A stretch of DNA of 15,711 nucleotides from Candidatus Aenigmatarchaeota archaeon. GTDB lineage: Archaea > Aenigmatarchaeota > Aenigmatarchaeia > QMZP01. The stretch spans positions 1-15,711 of the forward strand of contig JAFCEM010000013.1 in assembly GCA_017609145.1 (NCBI GenBank), in the 5' to 3' direction. A model generated the notes under the pieces. That model was not told the DNA's origin, made no database searches, and saw only the letters and a program-made list of their open reading frames with translations. Positions 1 to 7,521 of this stretch are shown here, one piece after another. Position 1 is the first letter of the stretch. Each line of letters begins with the position of its first letter. The position numbers and the translations under genes are program-made.

Positions 1-1923
1 GAGGACGAATGCACACTGGGAGGCATACGCTGCAATGGCAATTACAGGCAGATTTGTGGTGATTACGATTCCGATGACTGTCTTGAATGGGGTGGAGACG
101 TATACTGCAAGCATGGATGCTACAACGGCATGTGTGGCCAGTGTTCCACTGCCTCTGAATGTGGGACAAATGACTGGATTGGGGAAACACTATGCCAGTC
201 AGGCGATGTCTGGCAGGTTTACAGGACATATAGCTGCGATTACGGCGAGTGTTCCTTCTCGGACAATAATCTGAAAAAAAAGAACTGCGGCTCGGACAGC
301 TGCGAAGCATGGGGCTCTGATTATTGCAAAGACGGTGATGTCTACCATTCAAGGACCTGTTACGAAAGAGGCTGCGAAGACGGCGCCTGTTATGAAAACC
401 AGTATACAGATGAACAGGTTGTGCAGGACTGCGGAGAAGGCTACTGTTCTGATGGTACCTGTATTTCTGGCTGCTCAACCAACTTGGACTGCGGAACAGA
501 CGGATGGGTGGACAGTGCTTACTGCTCAGCAGGCGACCTGTTCCAGAATTGGAGAACCTACACATGTAACAATCCCGGGACAGCGGAATCCTACTGCTCA
601 AGCAAAGACACAACAAAGATAAAGGAGGACTGCGGCTCGGACAGCTGCGAAGCATGGGGCTCCTGGTATTGTTCAGACTCGACACAGAGAAAGAGGGCCA
701 GGACATGCTATGAAAGAGGATGTTTAATGAATGTGTGTATCGAAGAAGTGCAAACAGAGTACCAGACAGAAACCTGCGGCGCAGGTCATGTATGCAGTGG
801 AGGCGAATGCATAAAAGAAGAAGACGCATTAGCTTTATTCCACACACCTGATGTGCTTGATGTAGGAGACTACCATACCTATACGATAACTGGCGCAGAG
901 CCAAACTCTGAGATAAACATATTCTACAGGCATGATTATGGTATACTGCAGAACTTTGTCATAGGTACCACTGACGGAAACGGGTATTTCTCTTCAACAT
1001 ATGGCCCGGTGCTTGAAGAGCATGTCGGCCATTATGATGTTTATGTAAAGGTCGGGAAAGAAACCTCGAATACGATAACGTTCGATGTTGACGGAGAGCT
1101 AACACTTACGCATACCCCCGAGAAGTTAAAGTCGGGTGATTACCATACATATACGATAACCAATGCAGAATTGAATTCAGAAATAAAGCTTTGGTATAGG
1201 TACAATTACGGGGCATGGGAACACATGACAATTGGCAAAACGGGTTTCAGCAGGACGTTCTCTTCAACATATGGTCCGGTGCTCGAAGAGCACGTAGGCC
1301 ATTATGATGTTTACGCTGAGGTTGGTGGAGAGACCTCTAATATGGTTAATTTCGAAATAGAAAAAGACCACCTTACCCTTTCACACTTTCCGGATACGGT
1401 CGAAGTCGGTAATTATCATACATATACGGTGACCGGCGCAGAGCCAAACTCTGAGATAAAGCTTTGGTATAGGTACAATTACGGGGCATGGGAACACATG
1501 ACAATTGGCAAAACGGACATCAGGGGAAATTTCTACGGAACATGTGGCCCTATTCTTGAAGAACACAGAGGATATTATGAAGTCTATGCAAAAGTTGCAG
1601 GAGAGACATCCAATACAATATCATTTAACACGGTCAAGGCATCGGCAAGTTCGGTGTTCATTCTTTCACACTTTCCGGATACGGTCGAAGTCGGTAATTA
1701 TCATACCTATACAATAATCAATGCCCGTCCGAACACATATGTCGAGTTCTTCTACAAACATGATGATGAACCGTTGCAACACCTTTCGCTGGGTATGACA
1801 GACAGCGAAGGCAATTTTTATGTATCCTTCGGACCCATTCCCTTCGGCTATTCGGGTCATTACGAGGTCTATGCTGTTTTAAACGGCGTTTCTTCCAATA
1901 AAGTCTCTTTCGATGTTGTTTGA
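1..1923 (+). CDS. Cys-rich repeat surface protein, 5'-truncated by the window edge
   Basis: The frame is open from base 1 (first residues EDECTLGGIRCNG) to the TGA at 1921-1923, so the gene starts outside the window; the ATG at 130 is internal. The visible part, about 640 residues, has two zones. Bases 1 to about 820 encode Cys-rich modules with recurring CGSDSCEAWGS, RTCYERGC and DCG motifs, probably disulfide-bonded. Bases about 825-1920 encode four Ig-like repeats of about 90 residues sharing G(D/N)YHTYT, (E/Y)GPxxxxxxGxYxVY and a final SNxxxF strand. No membrane anchor or sorting signal is visible at the C-terminus. The pattern fits an exported, cell-surface or adhesion protein, but no family is recognised and the role is inferred. 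Long exact DNA repeats lie inside the gene (see findings). It ends 30 nt before the pyrophosphatase gene, which has its own promoter. Confidence 0.85.
   Translation, partial: EDECTLGGIRCNGNYRQICGDYDSDDCLEWGGDVYCKHGCYNGMCGQCSTASECGTNDWIGETLCQSGDVWQVYRTYSCDYGECSFSDNNLKKKNCGSDSCEAWGSDYCKDGDVYHSRTCYERGCEDGACYENQYTDEQVVQDCGEGYCSDGTCISGCSTNLDCGTDGWVDSAYCSAGDLFQNWRTYTCNNPGTAESYCSSKDTTKIKEDCGSDSCEAWGSWYCSDSTQRKRARTCYERGCLMNVCIEEVQTEYQTETCGAGHVCSGGECIKEEDALALFHTPDVLDVGDYHTYTITGAEPNSEINIFYRHDYGILQNFVIGTTDGNGYFSSTYGPVLEEHVGHYDVYVKVGKETSNTITFDVDGELTLTHTPEKLKSGDYHTYTITNAELNSEIKLWYRYNYGAWEHMTIGKTGFSRTFSSTYGPVLEEHVGHYDVYAEVGGETSNMVNFEIEKDHLTLSHFPDTVEVGNYHTYTVTGAEPNSEIKLWYRYNYGAWEHMTIGKTDIRGNFYGTCGPILEEHRGYYEVYAKVAGETSNTISFNTVKASASSVFILSHFPDTVEVGNYHTYTIINARPNTYVEFFYKHDDEPLQHLSLGMTDSEGNFYVSFGPIPFGYSGHYEVYAVLNGVSSNKVSFDVV
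284..317 (+). repeat. 34-nt exact direct repeat, copy 1 (copy 2 at 629-662)
   Basis: The DNA encoding the CGSDSCEAWGS module is identical at 284-317 and 629-662. Identity at synonymous positions points to recent duplication or gene conversion within the Cys-rich zone. Confidence 0.85.
1183..1243 (+). repeat. 61-nt exact direct repeat, copy 1 (copy 2 at 1456-1516)
   Basis: The block encoding the KLWYRYNYGAWEHMTIGKT strand of Ig-like repeats 2 and 3 is base-for-base identical in the two copies. A further 44-nt exact repeat (1378-1421 and 1663-1706) encodes the SHFPDTVEVGNYHTY start of repeats 3 and 4. Confidence 0.85.
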
Positions 1924-1932
1924 TTTTTAAAT
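1924..1932 (+). promoter_or_regulatory. TATA box of the pyrophosphatase gene (leaderless)
   Basis: TTTTTAAAT is centred about 26 nt upstream of the ATG at 1954, which puts the transcription start at or next to the start codon. No Shine-Dalgarno sequence precedes the ATG. The box overlaps the stop codon of the upstream gene. Confidence 0.6.
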
Positions 1933-1953
1933 CAGCTTTGTTTATTTGAATAT

Positions 1954-3939
1954 ATGGCAACAATAGCCTTTATCGAATACATACCAATTTTGGTGAGCAT
2001 AATTTCTCTGGTCTTTGCTGCAATTCTCGTGCTCTTAATAAGAAAGAAAGAGGCAGGTACGCCCAAAATGGGCAAGCTCTCCCGCCTAATAAGGCAAGGT
2101 GCCATGAATTACCTAAATCAGCAGTATAAAGTACTGCTTATTTTCATAATTGTACTGGTTTTAATACTTGGCCTGGTCATCAACATTGAAACATCCATGA
2201 CATTCCTTTTTGGTGCGGTACTCTCTGCGCTGGCGGGAAACATAGGGATGCGTGTTGCAACCCTGTCCAATACGAGAACAGCCGAAGCGTGCCGCAAGGG
2301 CATCGGCGATGGCCTTCGTGTGGCATTCCGTTCAGGTACTGTGATGAGCATGTGTGTCGTAGGGCTTGGACTGCTCGGCCTGAGTATTGCATACATGATT
2401 TTCGGCAATCCCGCAGTACTATTTGGGTTTGGGTTCGGCGCTTCCTCTATTGCTCTGTTCGCAAGAGTCGGTGGCGGAATCTATACAAAAGCGGCTGATG
2501 TGGGCGCAGACCTCGTTGGCAAGGTTGAAGCCGGCATACCAGAGGACGATCCCAGAAACCCTGCTGTGATAGCTGACAATGTAGGTGACAATGTAGGTGA
2601 TGTAGCCGGGATGGGTGCAGATCTCTTTGAGTCCTATACGGACTCCATAATAGCAGCCATGGCGCTCGGTTTTGCAGGCGTTGTGATTGCTGGTGCAGCG
2701 CTCGATTCCGCAACTGCAACGATATTCCCAATGCTGCTGGCAGCTGTAGGGATATTGTCCTCAATAATAGGCACCCTTTTCGTGAGAGGCAGGAACCCGA
2801 GCCGGGCGCTCAACGCAGGGATATTTTCAAGCGCTGCCATAATGGCGATAGCATCGTTCTTCCTTGTCATATACATCTTTGGCCCAGCGCAGCTCGGCAT
2901 CTATTATGCGCTTCTGTGCGGGTTGGTTGCAGGCATTGTCATAGGACTTGTTACTGAATTCTACACATCATCAAAATACGGGCCAACGAGATCGATATCC
3001 CGGGCATCGGAAACCGGTGCAGCCACGAACATAATAACAGGGCTTGCTGTTGGCATGGAAAGCACTATGGTACCGGTAATCAGCATATCCGCTGCCATAT
3101 TCCTTTCGTTTTGGTTCGCGGGGCTTTATGGCATAGCCATAGCCGCAGTCGGCATGCTATCAACACTAGGCATAACTCTTGCGGCAGACACGTACGGTCC
3201 GGTCGCTGACAATGCAGCAGGTATAGCAGAGATGGCGAACATGGGAAAGGAGATACGTTCCCGCGCAGAGCATCTTGATGCAGTCGGCAATACCACAGCA
3301 GCCATAGGCAAGGGCTTTGCAATCGGCTCCGCCGCACTGACAGCACTGGCACTGTTTTCCGTTTATACCCAGAGCGTCAATATAACCGTGATAAGCATAA
3401 TGAATCCTCTCGTTATTATCGGGCTCTTCATAGGGGGATTGTTGCCGTTCCTGTTCTCATCATTCACCATGAGAGCTGTCGGAAAGACTGCATACATGAT
3501 GGTCAATGAGGTACGCAGGCAGTTCAGGGACAGTGACATAATGAAGGGCAGGAAAGAACCCGACTACATGAAGTGTATTGACATAAGCACCACTGCAGCG
3601 CTGAAGCAGATGATATTACCCGGGCTCATGGCAGTGATTGCACCGATAGCAGTTGGTTTGCTCTTGGGCCCCCAGGCACTCGGCGGCATGCTCGCCGGCG
3701 CCATTGTGACAGGATTCCTTCTGGCTCTCATGATGGCAAACGCGGGCGGCGCGTGGGACAATGCAAAGAAGTACATAGAAGAAGGCAATCTCGGCGGCAA
3801 GGGCTCGGATGCTCACAAAGCGGCTGTCGTGGGTGACACTGTCGGGGACCCGGCCAAGGATACCAGCGGACCCTCGCTCAACATACTCATCAAACTAATG
3901 TCCATAGTGGCGCTGGTTTTTGCGGTGTTGCTTATCTGA
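1954..3939 (+). CDS. hppA: K+-dependent membrane pyrophosphatase, ion-pumping
   Basis: This integral membrane enzyme hydrolyses pyrophosphate and pumps Na+ and/or H+ out of the cell. The 661 residues are a normal family length, with many hydrophobic helices. Visible motifs are ADVGADLVGKVE (181-192), DDPRNPAVIADNVGDNVGDVAGMGADLFESY (198-228), GNTTAAIGKG (445-454), DNAKKYIE (602-609) and DAHKAAVVGDTVGDPAKD (619-636), which form the Mg-PPi site. A449 and G452 replace the Lys and Thr typical of K+-independent enzymes, so K+ activation is expected. E226 in FESY is at the position of the Glu characteristic of Na+-transporting members, while D230 sits where plant H+-PPases have a Glu. Ion specificity is therefore only inferred. 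The ATG follows a TATA box at leaderless spacing. Confidence 0.96.
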   Translation: MATIAFIEYIPILVSIISLVFAAILVLLIRKKEAGTPKMGKLSRLIRQGAMNYLNQQYKVLLIFIIVLVLILGLVINIETSMTFLFGAVLSALAGNIGMRVATLSNTRTAEACRKGIGDGLRVAFRSGTVMSMCVVGLGLLGLSIAYMIFGNPAVLFGFGFGASSIALFARVGGGIYTKAADVGADLVGKVEAGIPEDDPRNPAVIADNVGDNVGDVAGMGADLFESYTDSIIAAMALGFAGVVIAGAALDSATATIFPMLLAAVGILSSIIGTLFVRGRNPSRALNAGIFSSAAIMAIASFFLVIYIFGPAQLGIYYALLCGLVAGIVIGLVTEFYTSSKYGPTRSISRASETGAATNIITGLAVGMESTMVPVISISAAIFLSFWFAGLYGIAIAAVGMLSTLGITLAADTYGPVADNAAGIAEMANMGKEIRSRAEHLDAVGNTTAAIGKGFAIGSAALTALALFSVYTQSVNITVISIMNPLVIIGLFIGGLLPFLFSSFTMRAVGKTAYMMVNEVRRQFRDSDIMKGRKEPDYMKCIDISTTAALKQMILPGLMAVIAPIAVGLLLGPQALGGMLAGAIVTGFLLALMMANAGGAWDNAKKYIEEGNLGGKGSDAHKAAVVGDTVGDPAKDTSGPSLNILIKLMSIVALVFAVLLI

Positions 3940-3954
3940 ATCAGAAATTGATTC

Positions 3955-3963
3955 ATATTTTAA
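3955..3963 (+). promoter_or_regulatory. TATA box of the 194-residue hypothetical gene
   Basis: ATATTTTAA is centred about 26 nt before the ATG at 3985, consistent with a leaderless transcript. Confidence 0.5.
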
Positions 3964-3984
3964 TCTGAAGAACAAAAATAAAAT

Positions 3985-4569
3985 ATGCCAAAGGACTGGG
4001 CCCGTGCAAGGGGCAACAGGCTGCTTGCAGCGAAGGAGCTTGAGAAGATTATCCGGGGCTATGATTATTCGGATACCCACCACGCAGAGCTGACCAACAG
4101 CCATTTCTGCAAGATATTCCTGGACAAGCTGAGAGTGTCCAACAATATATTGTTCAACATCATAAACACGTGCTATGAGATGCATATCGAGGGCGACTTC
4201 AAGCGGCTCAAAAAAATCAGGGACGAGCTGGACATTTTTGTTGACGAGGTAAAGGTTATATACATCGAATGGAACGATTATCTATCAGCCAGATGGCTCG
4301 AGAAACTGATATCACATGACCTGAATCTAATCAGGAATTCGGAGATGTTGGCGAAAAATCTGGAATCAGTATTCAAAAAAATCATGGACCAGAAGAAAAG
4401 AGACAAAAAATTCTGGAAGAAAATAGACAATTCGCTTTCTTCAATAGAGGAGCAGCTTGACGGGATTGTAAGAATGTTCAGGGAAAGAGAGGCTCTCTGC
4501 AGCCTGAAATCACTGAGCTTCAAAAAAGCCTACAAACTGAAAAGGAAGGAAATAAACGAAGACATCTGA
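3985..4569 (+). CDS. Hypothetical basic, helical protein
   Basis: I do not recognise this 194-residue protein. It is highly charged, Lys/Glu-rich and predicted to be mostly helical. Residues about 115-170 (NSEMLAKNLESVFKKIMDQ and the following KKRDKKFWKKIDNSLSSIEEQ) look like a coiled coil. There is no signal peptide, membrane segment or Cys cluster, so it is probably cytosolic. The start is chosen because a TATA box lies at leaderless distance. It sits 45 nt after hppA with its own promoter, so the context does not define its role. A scaffold or nucleic-acid-binding role is possible but unsupported. Confidence 0.75.
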   Translation: MPKDWARARGNRLLAAKELEKIIRGYDYSDTHHAELTNSHFCKIFLDKLRVSNNILFNIINTCYEMHIEGDFKRLKKIRDELDIFVDEVKVIYIEWNDYLSARWLEKLISHDLNLIRNSEMLAKNLESVFKKIMDQKKRDKKFWKKIDNSLSSIEEQLDGIVRMFREREALCSLKSLSFKKAYKLKRKEINEDI

Positions 4570-4656
4570 TTTTACATTTATGATTTTATAACTGTATTTA
4601 AGCCAGTTCATACAATTATTTATAAAGAGTAATTCACAATTAGTGTGGAGGCAAAA

Positions 4657-4695
4657 ATGGCAAAAAAGAAGGCTAGCAAGAAGAAAAAGAGATAA
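4657..4695 (+). CDS. 12-residue Lys-rich mini-ORF
   Basis: ATG to TAA encodes MAKKKASKKKKR. A GGAGG Shine-Dalgarno (4647-4651) sits 5 nt before the ATG. TATA-like boxes lie upstream at 4584-4591 and 4619-4626; the nearer one would start transcription inside the Shine-Dalgarno, so the farther one fits better. A T-rich terminator-like tract follows at 4729-4744. Nine of the 12 residues are Lys or Arg, so the product would be a very basic peptide that could bind nucleic acid or ribosomes. It may also be a leader peptide or a chance ORF. No family is recognised. Confidence 0.45.
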   Translation: MAKKKASKKKKR

Positions 4696-4728
4696 CTCTG
4701 ATATTTCATATTTATCCATTGAACGATA

Positions 4729-4744
4729 TTTATTTTTTCTTTTT
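4729..4744 (+). terminator. T-rich transcription terminator
   Basis: A run of T with two interruptions follows the mini-ORF. T-tracts on the coding strand are the normal archaeal termination signal. It lies between convergent genes, just past the aIF2 gamma stop codon. Confidence 0.5.
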
Positions 4745-4752
4745 GATAAATT

Positions 4753-6024
4753 CTAATCCTCAATCTCTCCCCAACCAACGAGCCGCCATCTTCCGGCAAT
4801 GCGCCGGGAAATCGCGAGCCTGTCCCCCTTCTCTACACAAAGAGGAAGCTTCAGGCCGGCGCTCAGTTTTGAAGATGTAGCAGAGGTTACCGTGCCTATG
4901 GTTCTCATTGTTCCCGCTGTTATCATGAGAATGTCATTCGTTTTAATGGGTTCCATCTTTACCTCACCTTTCATTCCAACAACCCTTTCCATGAAATTGA
5001 CATTGAGTGTGATGTTGCTTTTCATATCCGGAAGTTTTCCGGGTATGCCCAGAATATTTCCGGACAGTGAATCAGATTTAGCCAGATAAGGGTCGAGTTC
5101 TGTTGATACTCCCAAAAGACCGCCCGGCTCTGCGTGTTTCACGTTTCTCATAGCTTTTTGCAGGCCTGTTACGACTGTTCTGACCGGCTTATATTCACCT
5201 GCTTTGGTGCTGATTCCCGGCCTTATCTCCACAACATCGCCAACCTTGAGTTTTCCCTGTATAAGGGAGCCGCCAACAACGCCGCCGTTCAGCTTGTTTA
5301 TTTCAGTGCCCGGCTTATTGACATCAAAAGAGCGCGCGATGAACATCTTTGGTGGTTTGCTCAGGTCCCTCTTCGGTGTAGGTATGTGCTTTTCTATGGC
5401 GTCTATGAGCGCGTCTATATTGATGGACTGTTGTGCCGAAACCGGTATGATTGGAGCCTTTTCTGCAAACGTTCCCTTCACGAATTCCTTTATCTGCCTG
5501 TAGTTTTCCAGTGCTTCCTTTTCAGTCACGAGGTCAATCTTGTTCTGGGCTATGACAATGTTCCTGATGCCTACTATGTCCATGGTAGTCAGGTGTTCCC
5601 TTGTCTGCGGCTGTGGGCATTTTTCATTTGCGGCTATTATAAGCAGGGCCCCATCCATGAGTGCAGCACCCGAAAGGACGGTTGCCATAAGCGTTTCGTG
5701 CCCGGGCGCATCAACGAATGAAACAGTCCTGAGAGGCTTGCATTTGTTGAAACATTTTATGCACTTCTCATTTATGCCATAGCACTGTGGTCCTCTGCAT
5801 TTGGAACACTTATAGAAAGTGGCATCAGCGTAACCGAGCCTTATGGTTATCCCTCTCTTGATTTCCTCCGAGTGTGTATCGGTCCACCTGCCAGTAAGGG
5901 CCTGTGTAAGGCTGGTCTTACCATGGTCTACATGGCCTATAAGCCCTATGTTAACCTCCGGAATACATCCAAGAGTTCCGGACTTCTCTTCCTTCACCTT
6001 CTTTTTTTTATCGACTTTGATCAC
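4753..6024 (-). CDS. eif2g: Translation initiation factor aIF2, gamma subunit
   Basis: This GTPase is the core of the ternary complex that delivers Met-tRNAi to the small ribosomal subunit. The 423 residues match the usual length. G1 is GHVDHGKTS (30-38), the switch I region contains KRGITIRLGYADA (56-68), G3 is DAPGH (105-109), G4 is NKID (161-164) and G5 is SAQ (196-198). The typical Cys knuckle is present (C73, C76, C81, C88, C91, C95). Two beta-barrel domains follow, with LNGGVVGGSL and the final GRWRLVGWGEI. The start is a GTG; the next in-frame Met is far inside the GTPase domain. TTTTATAT (minus strand, 6056-6049) lies at leaderless distance. The stop is TAG. The neighbouring genes are not translation-related. 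Confidence 0.97.
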   Translation of the reverse strand: MIKVDKKKKVKEEKSGTLGCIPEVNIGLIGHVDHGKTSLTQALTGRWTDTHSEEIKRGITIRLGYADATFYKCSKCRGPQCYGINEKCIKCFNKCKPLRTVSFVDAPGHETLMATVLSGAALMDGALLIIAANEKCPQPQTREHLTTMDIVGIRNIVIAQNKIDLVTEKEALENYRQIKEFVKGTFAEKAPIIPVSAQQSINIDALIDAIEKHIPTPKRDLSKPPKMFIARSFDVNKPGTEINKLNGGVVGGSLIQGKLKVGDVVEIRPGISTKAGEYKPVRTVVTGLQKAMRNVKHAEPGGLLGVSTELDPYLAKSDSLSGNILGIPGKLPDMKSNITLNVNFMERVVGMKGEVKMEPIKTNDILMITAGTMRTIGTVTSATSSKLSAGLKLPLCVEKGDRLAISRRIAGRWRLVGWGEIED

Positions 6025-6048
6025 CTGTTATCAATTGGTATATAAGAG

Positions 6049-6056
6049 ATATAAAA
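6049..6056 (-). promoter_or_regulatory. TATA box of aIF2 gamma
   Basis: TTTTATAT on the minus strand is centred about 28 nt upstream of the GTG at 6024. The gene therefore has its own promoter, separate from the two-gene unit upstream. Confidence 0.55.
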
Positions 6057-6058
6057 CC

Positions 6059-6616
6059 TCACAACCCCTGCTTTATTCCGCTGATAAGTTCATCCATGTC
6101 TATTTTTTTCTCAAACAATTGCCTGATTCTTGCTTCATCTATTGCCACATGGATTCCAGTTGTTCTGGTAGTAACGTATCTGGATATTTGCTGTGTTATT
6201 CCTGATTTCACCTGGTTATTCTCCATGGCCCTCGCAGCGAGCTTTCTTATGAACTGTTTGTTCATGCCCAGAAGCTCATTTGCGATGTATTCCCTGTTTT
6301 CTATGACTGTCAGTTTTGATATGTAGGCAACCCTTTGCAGGTTGTCGCTGTCGCTGATATTCCTCTGAACCACTTTGTTGATGCTGTCCGTCTGTAGTGC
6401 GATATTCTCCGGGATGTCCATGACCTGTCTGTAAAAGTCCTCATTATCATCATGCGAAAATCTGGCAGTATTCTGCAAGCCACCATTCGCATGTTTATAT
6501 GCAGCGATTTTGTTTGTTATTTTCGCACTATCCACACTAAGAACCCCTGCCGAAACAGTGGTTACAGTCAGGACTAAGAAAATCCCAACAACCGTTGCAA
6601 ATATCTTACAGTCCAT
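6059..6616 (-). CDS. Hypothetical secreted or membrane-anchored protein
   Basis: This 185-residue protein is not recognised. An N-terminal hydrophobic stretch (ATVVGIFLVLTVTTVSAG, about 7-24) is a likely signal peptide or anchor. The rest is helical and charged, with no Cys beyond residue 3. Its start codon lies inside the 3' end of the membrane HTH gene upstream (11-nt overlap, 6606-6616), so the two are probably translationally coupled. An extracytoplasmic partner of that regulator is a reasonable inference. It ends 34 nt before aIF2 gamma, which has its own promoter. Confidence 0.75.
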   Translation of the reverse strand: MDCKIFATVVGIFLVLTVTTVSAGVLSVDSAKITNKIAAYKHANGGLQNTARFSHDDNEDFYRQVMDIPENIALQTDSINKVVQRNISDSDNLQRVAYISKLTVIENREYIANELLGMNKQFIRKLAARAMENNQVKSGITQQISRYVTTRTTGIHVAIDEARIRQLFEKKIDMDELISGIKQGL

Positions 6617-7439
6617 TGAACCACTCCGTGAATTTTACATAATGGGACGCGAATGTCCTGTCAACCTCGATGATTTTCTTCCTTTCAAGGTTCTTGAGGG
6701 TTGCCGCAAGACTCGATTTCGATATCCCGGTTTTCCTTTCAAGATGGCTTCTCTTCATGCCACCTTGGCTTTCGAGCATGGTAGTGATTATATTCTTCTC
6801 GTTCATTGATAGCGTTCTTATCACACTGTCCCTTTTATTTATCGTAATTCTCCTTTTACTGTACTTGTGTGTGAAATACACCGCAAGGATCGATGCCAGT
6901 GCTATGCCAGTCAATATATAGATGAACTCTGTCCCATAGCTGAGTTGTATCCCGGGTGGGAAATAGTATTCGGCGTACACTTCATCAATACCGCCATTCC
7001 AGTGAAGTTTTATTATCTTGCCTGATTCTATCATGGCGTTCGGTTCGGTTTCGGTTACGATCGTATGCGGAGGCATCGCAACCGTGACAGCCTTTTCACC
7101 CCTGGCAAGCTCAATGGTAAAACTCCATAAACTTTCATTCTTGTTCGTAAGCATGGATGTCTGGTAAATGATTACAGCTTTTTCAGTGCTGCCTATTGAA
7201 ACCTCAAGCGTTCTGCCTTCGAGGATGTAAAGGGCTCCGGTTACGTCAACTACTTCAACATCCCCCTGTACGGGGATTTCATAGAGACCGCTACTGTTGA
7301 TTGTTATCACAATGAGCGCATTGCCGTTCTCCTCTACTATTACATAGTATTCCATGGCCGGAGTAGCCGCGCTCTGGGCACTTGCGCCAGTGATGAGTAT
7401 TGCAAGCATCAATAAACCTGACAGCATCGCTACTTTCAT
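6606..7439 (-). CDS. Membrane-tethered winged-helix transcription regulator
   Basis: The 277 residues are arranged as follows: signal peptide (about 1-21, ending GASAQ); a beta-rich extracytoplasmic domain (about 28-165); one transmembrane helix (about 173-189, IYILTGIALASILAVYF); a basic stop-transfer stretch (KYSKRRITINKR); and a cytosolic winged-helix DNA-binding domain (about 213-265, containing SHLERKTGISKSSLAATLKNLERKKI). This is the general layout of archaeal one-component regulators that sense outside the membrane and bind DNA inside. It overlaps the next gene by 11 nt. A TATA box lies at leaderless distance and a perfect 22-bp palindrome covers the start codon, a good candidate autoregulatory operator. 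The ligand is unknown. Confidence 0.85.
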   Translation of the reverse strand: MKVAMLSGLLMLAILITGASAQSAATPAMEYYVIVEENGNALIVITINSSGLYEIPVQGDVEVVDVTGALYILEGRTLEVSIGSTEKAVIIYQTSMLTNKNESLWSFTIELARGEKAVTVAMPPHTIVTETEPNAMIESGKIIKLHWNGGIDEVYAEYYFPPGIQLSYGTEFIYILTGIALASILAVYFTHKYSKRRITINKRDSVIRTLSMNEKNIITTMLESQGGMKRSHLERKTGISKSSLAATLKNLERKKIIEVDRTFASHYVKFTEWFNGL

Positions 7440-7451
7440 GCATGAAAGTAG
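7430..7451. promoter_or_regulatory. Perfect 22-bp palindrome over the HTH gene start
   Basis: Two 11-nt half sites, CTACTTTCATG and its exact complement, meet with no spacer at 7440/7441. The palindrome covers the ATG (7437-7439) and the predicted transcription start. It lies downstream of the TATA-like TTTAAA at 7462-7467, which is where archaeal repressors often bind. Confidence 0.65.
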
Positions 7452-7457
7452 TTCATA

Positions 7458-7467
7458 TTAATTTAAA
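7458..7467 (-). promoter_or_regulatory. TATA box of the membrane HTH gene
   Basis: TTTAAATTAA on the minus strand has its TTTAAA core about 26 nt upstream of the ATG at 7439, so the transcript is probably leaderless. On the same strand an exact TTTGGGAAAG motif lies 14 nt upstream of the box (7482-7491). Confidence 0.55.
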
Positions 7468-7497
7468 AACATTCGTCATAACTTTCCCAAATAAAGG

Positions 7498-7521
7498 AAA
7501 AAAGGGAGGCATCAGCCCCCC
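7498..7521 (-). terminator. Hairpin plus T6 terminator of the secreted protein gene
   Basis: On the minus strand GGGGGGC, loop TGAT and GCCTCCC form a 7-bp stem (one G-U pair), directly followed by six T. The stop codon TGA lies in the loop. It looks like a bacterial intrinsic terminator. Confidence 0.65.

Noticed and set aside
2447..2764. Minus-strand ORFs inside the pyrophosphatase and other high-GC coding regions
   Set aside because: They are frame shadows of strongly conserved proteins, without promoters, Shine-Dalgarno sequences or recognisable products.
5134..5721. 195-residue plus-strand ORF opposite aIF2 gamma
   Set aside because: It is antisense to a clearly conserved gene and has no recognisable family features or promoter.
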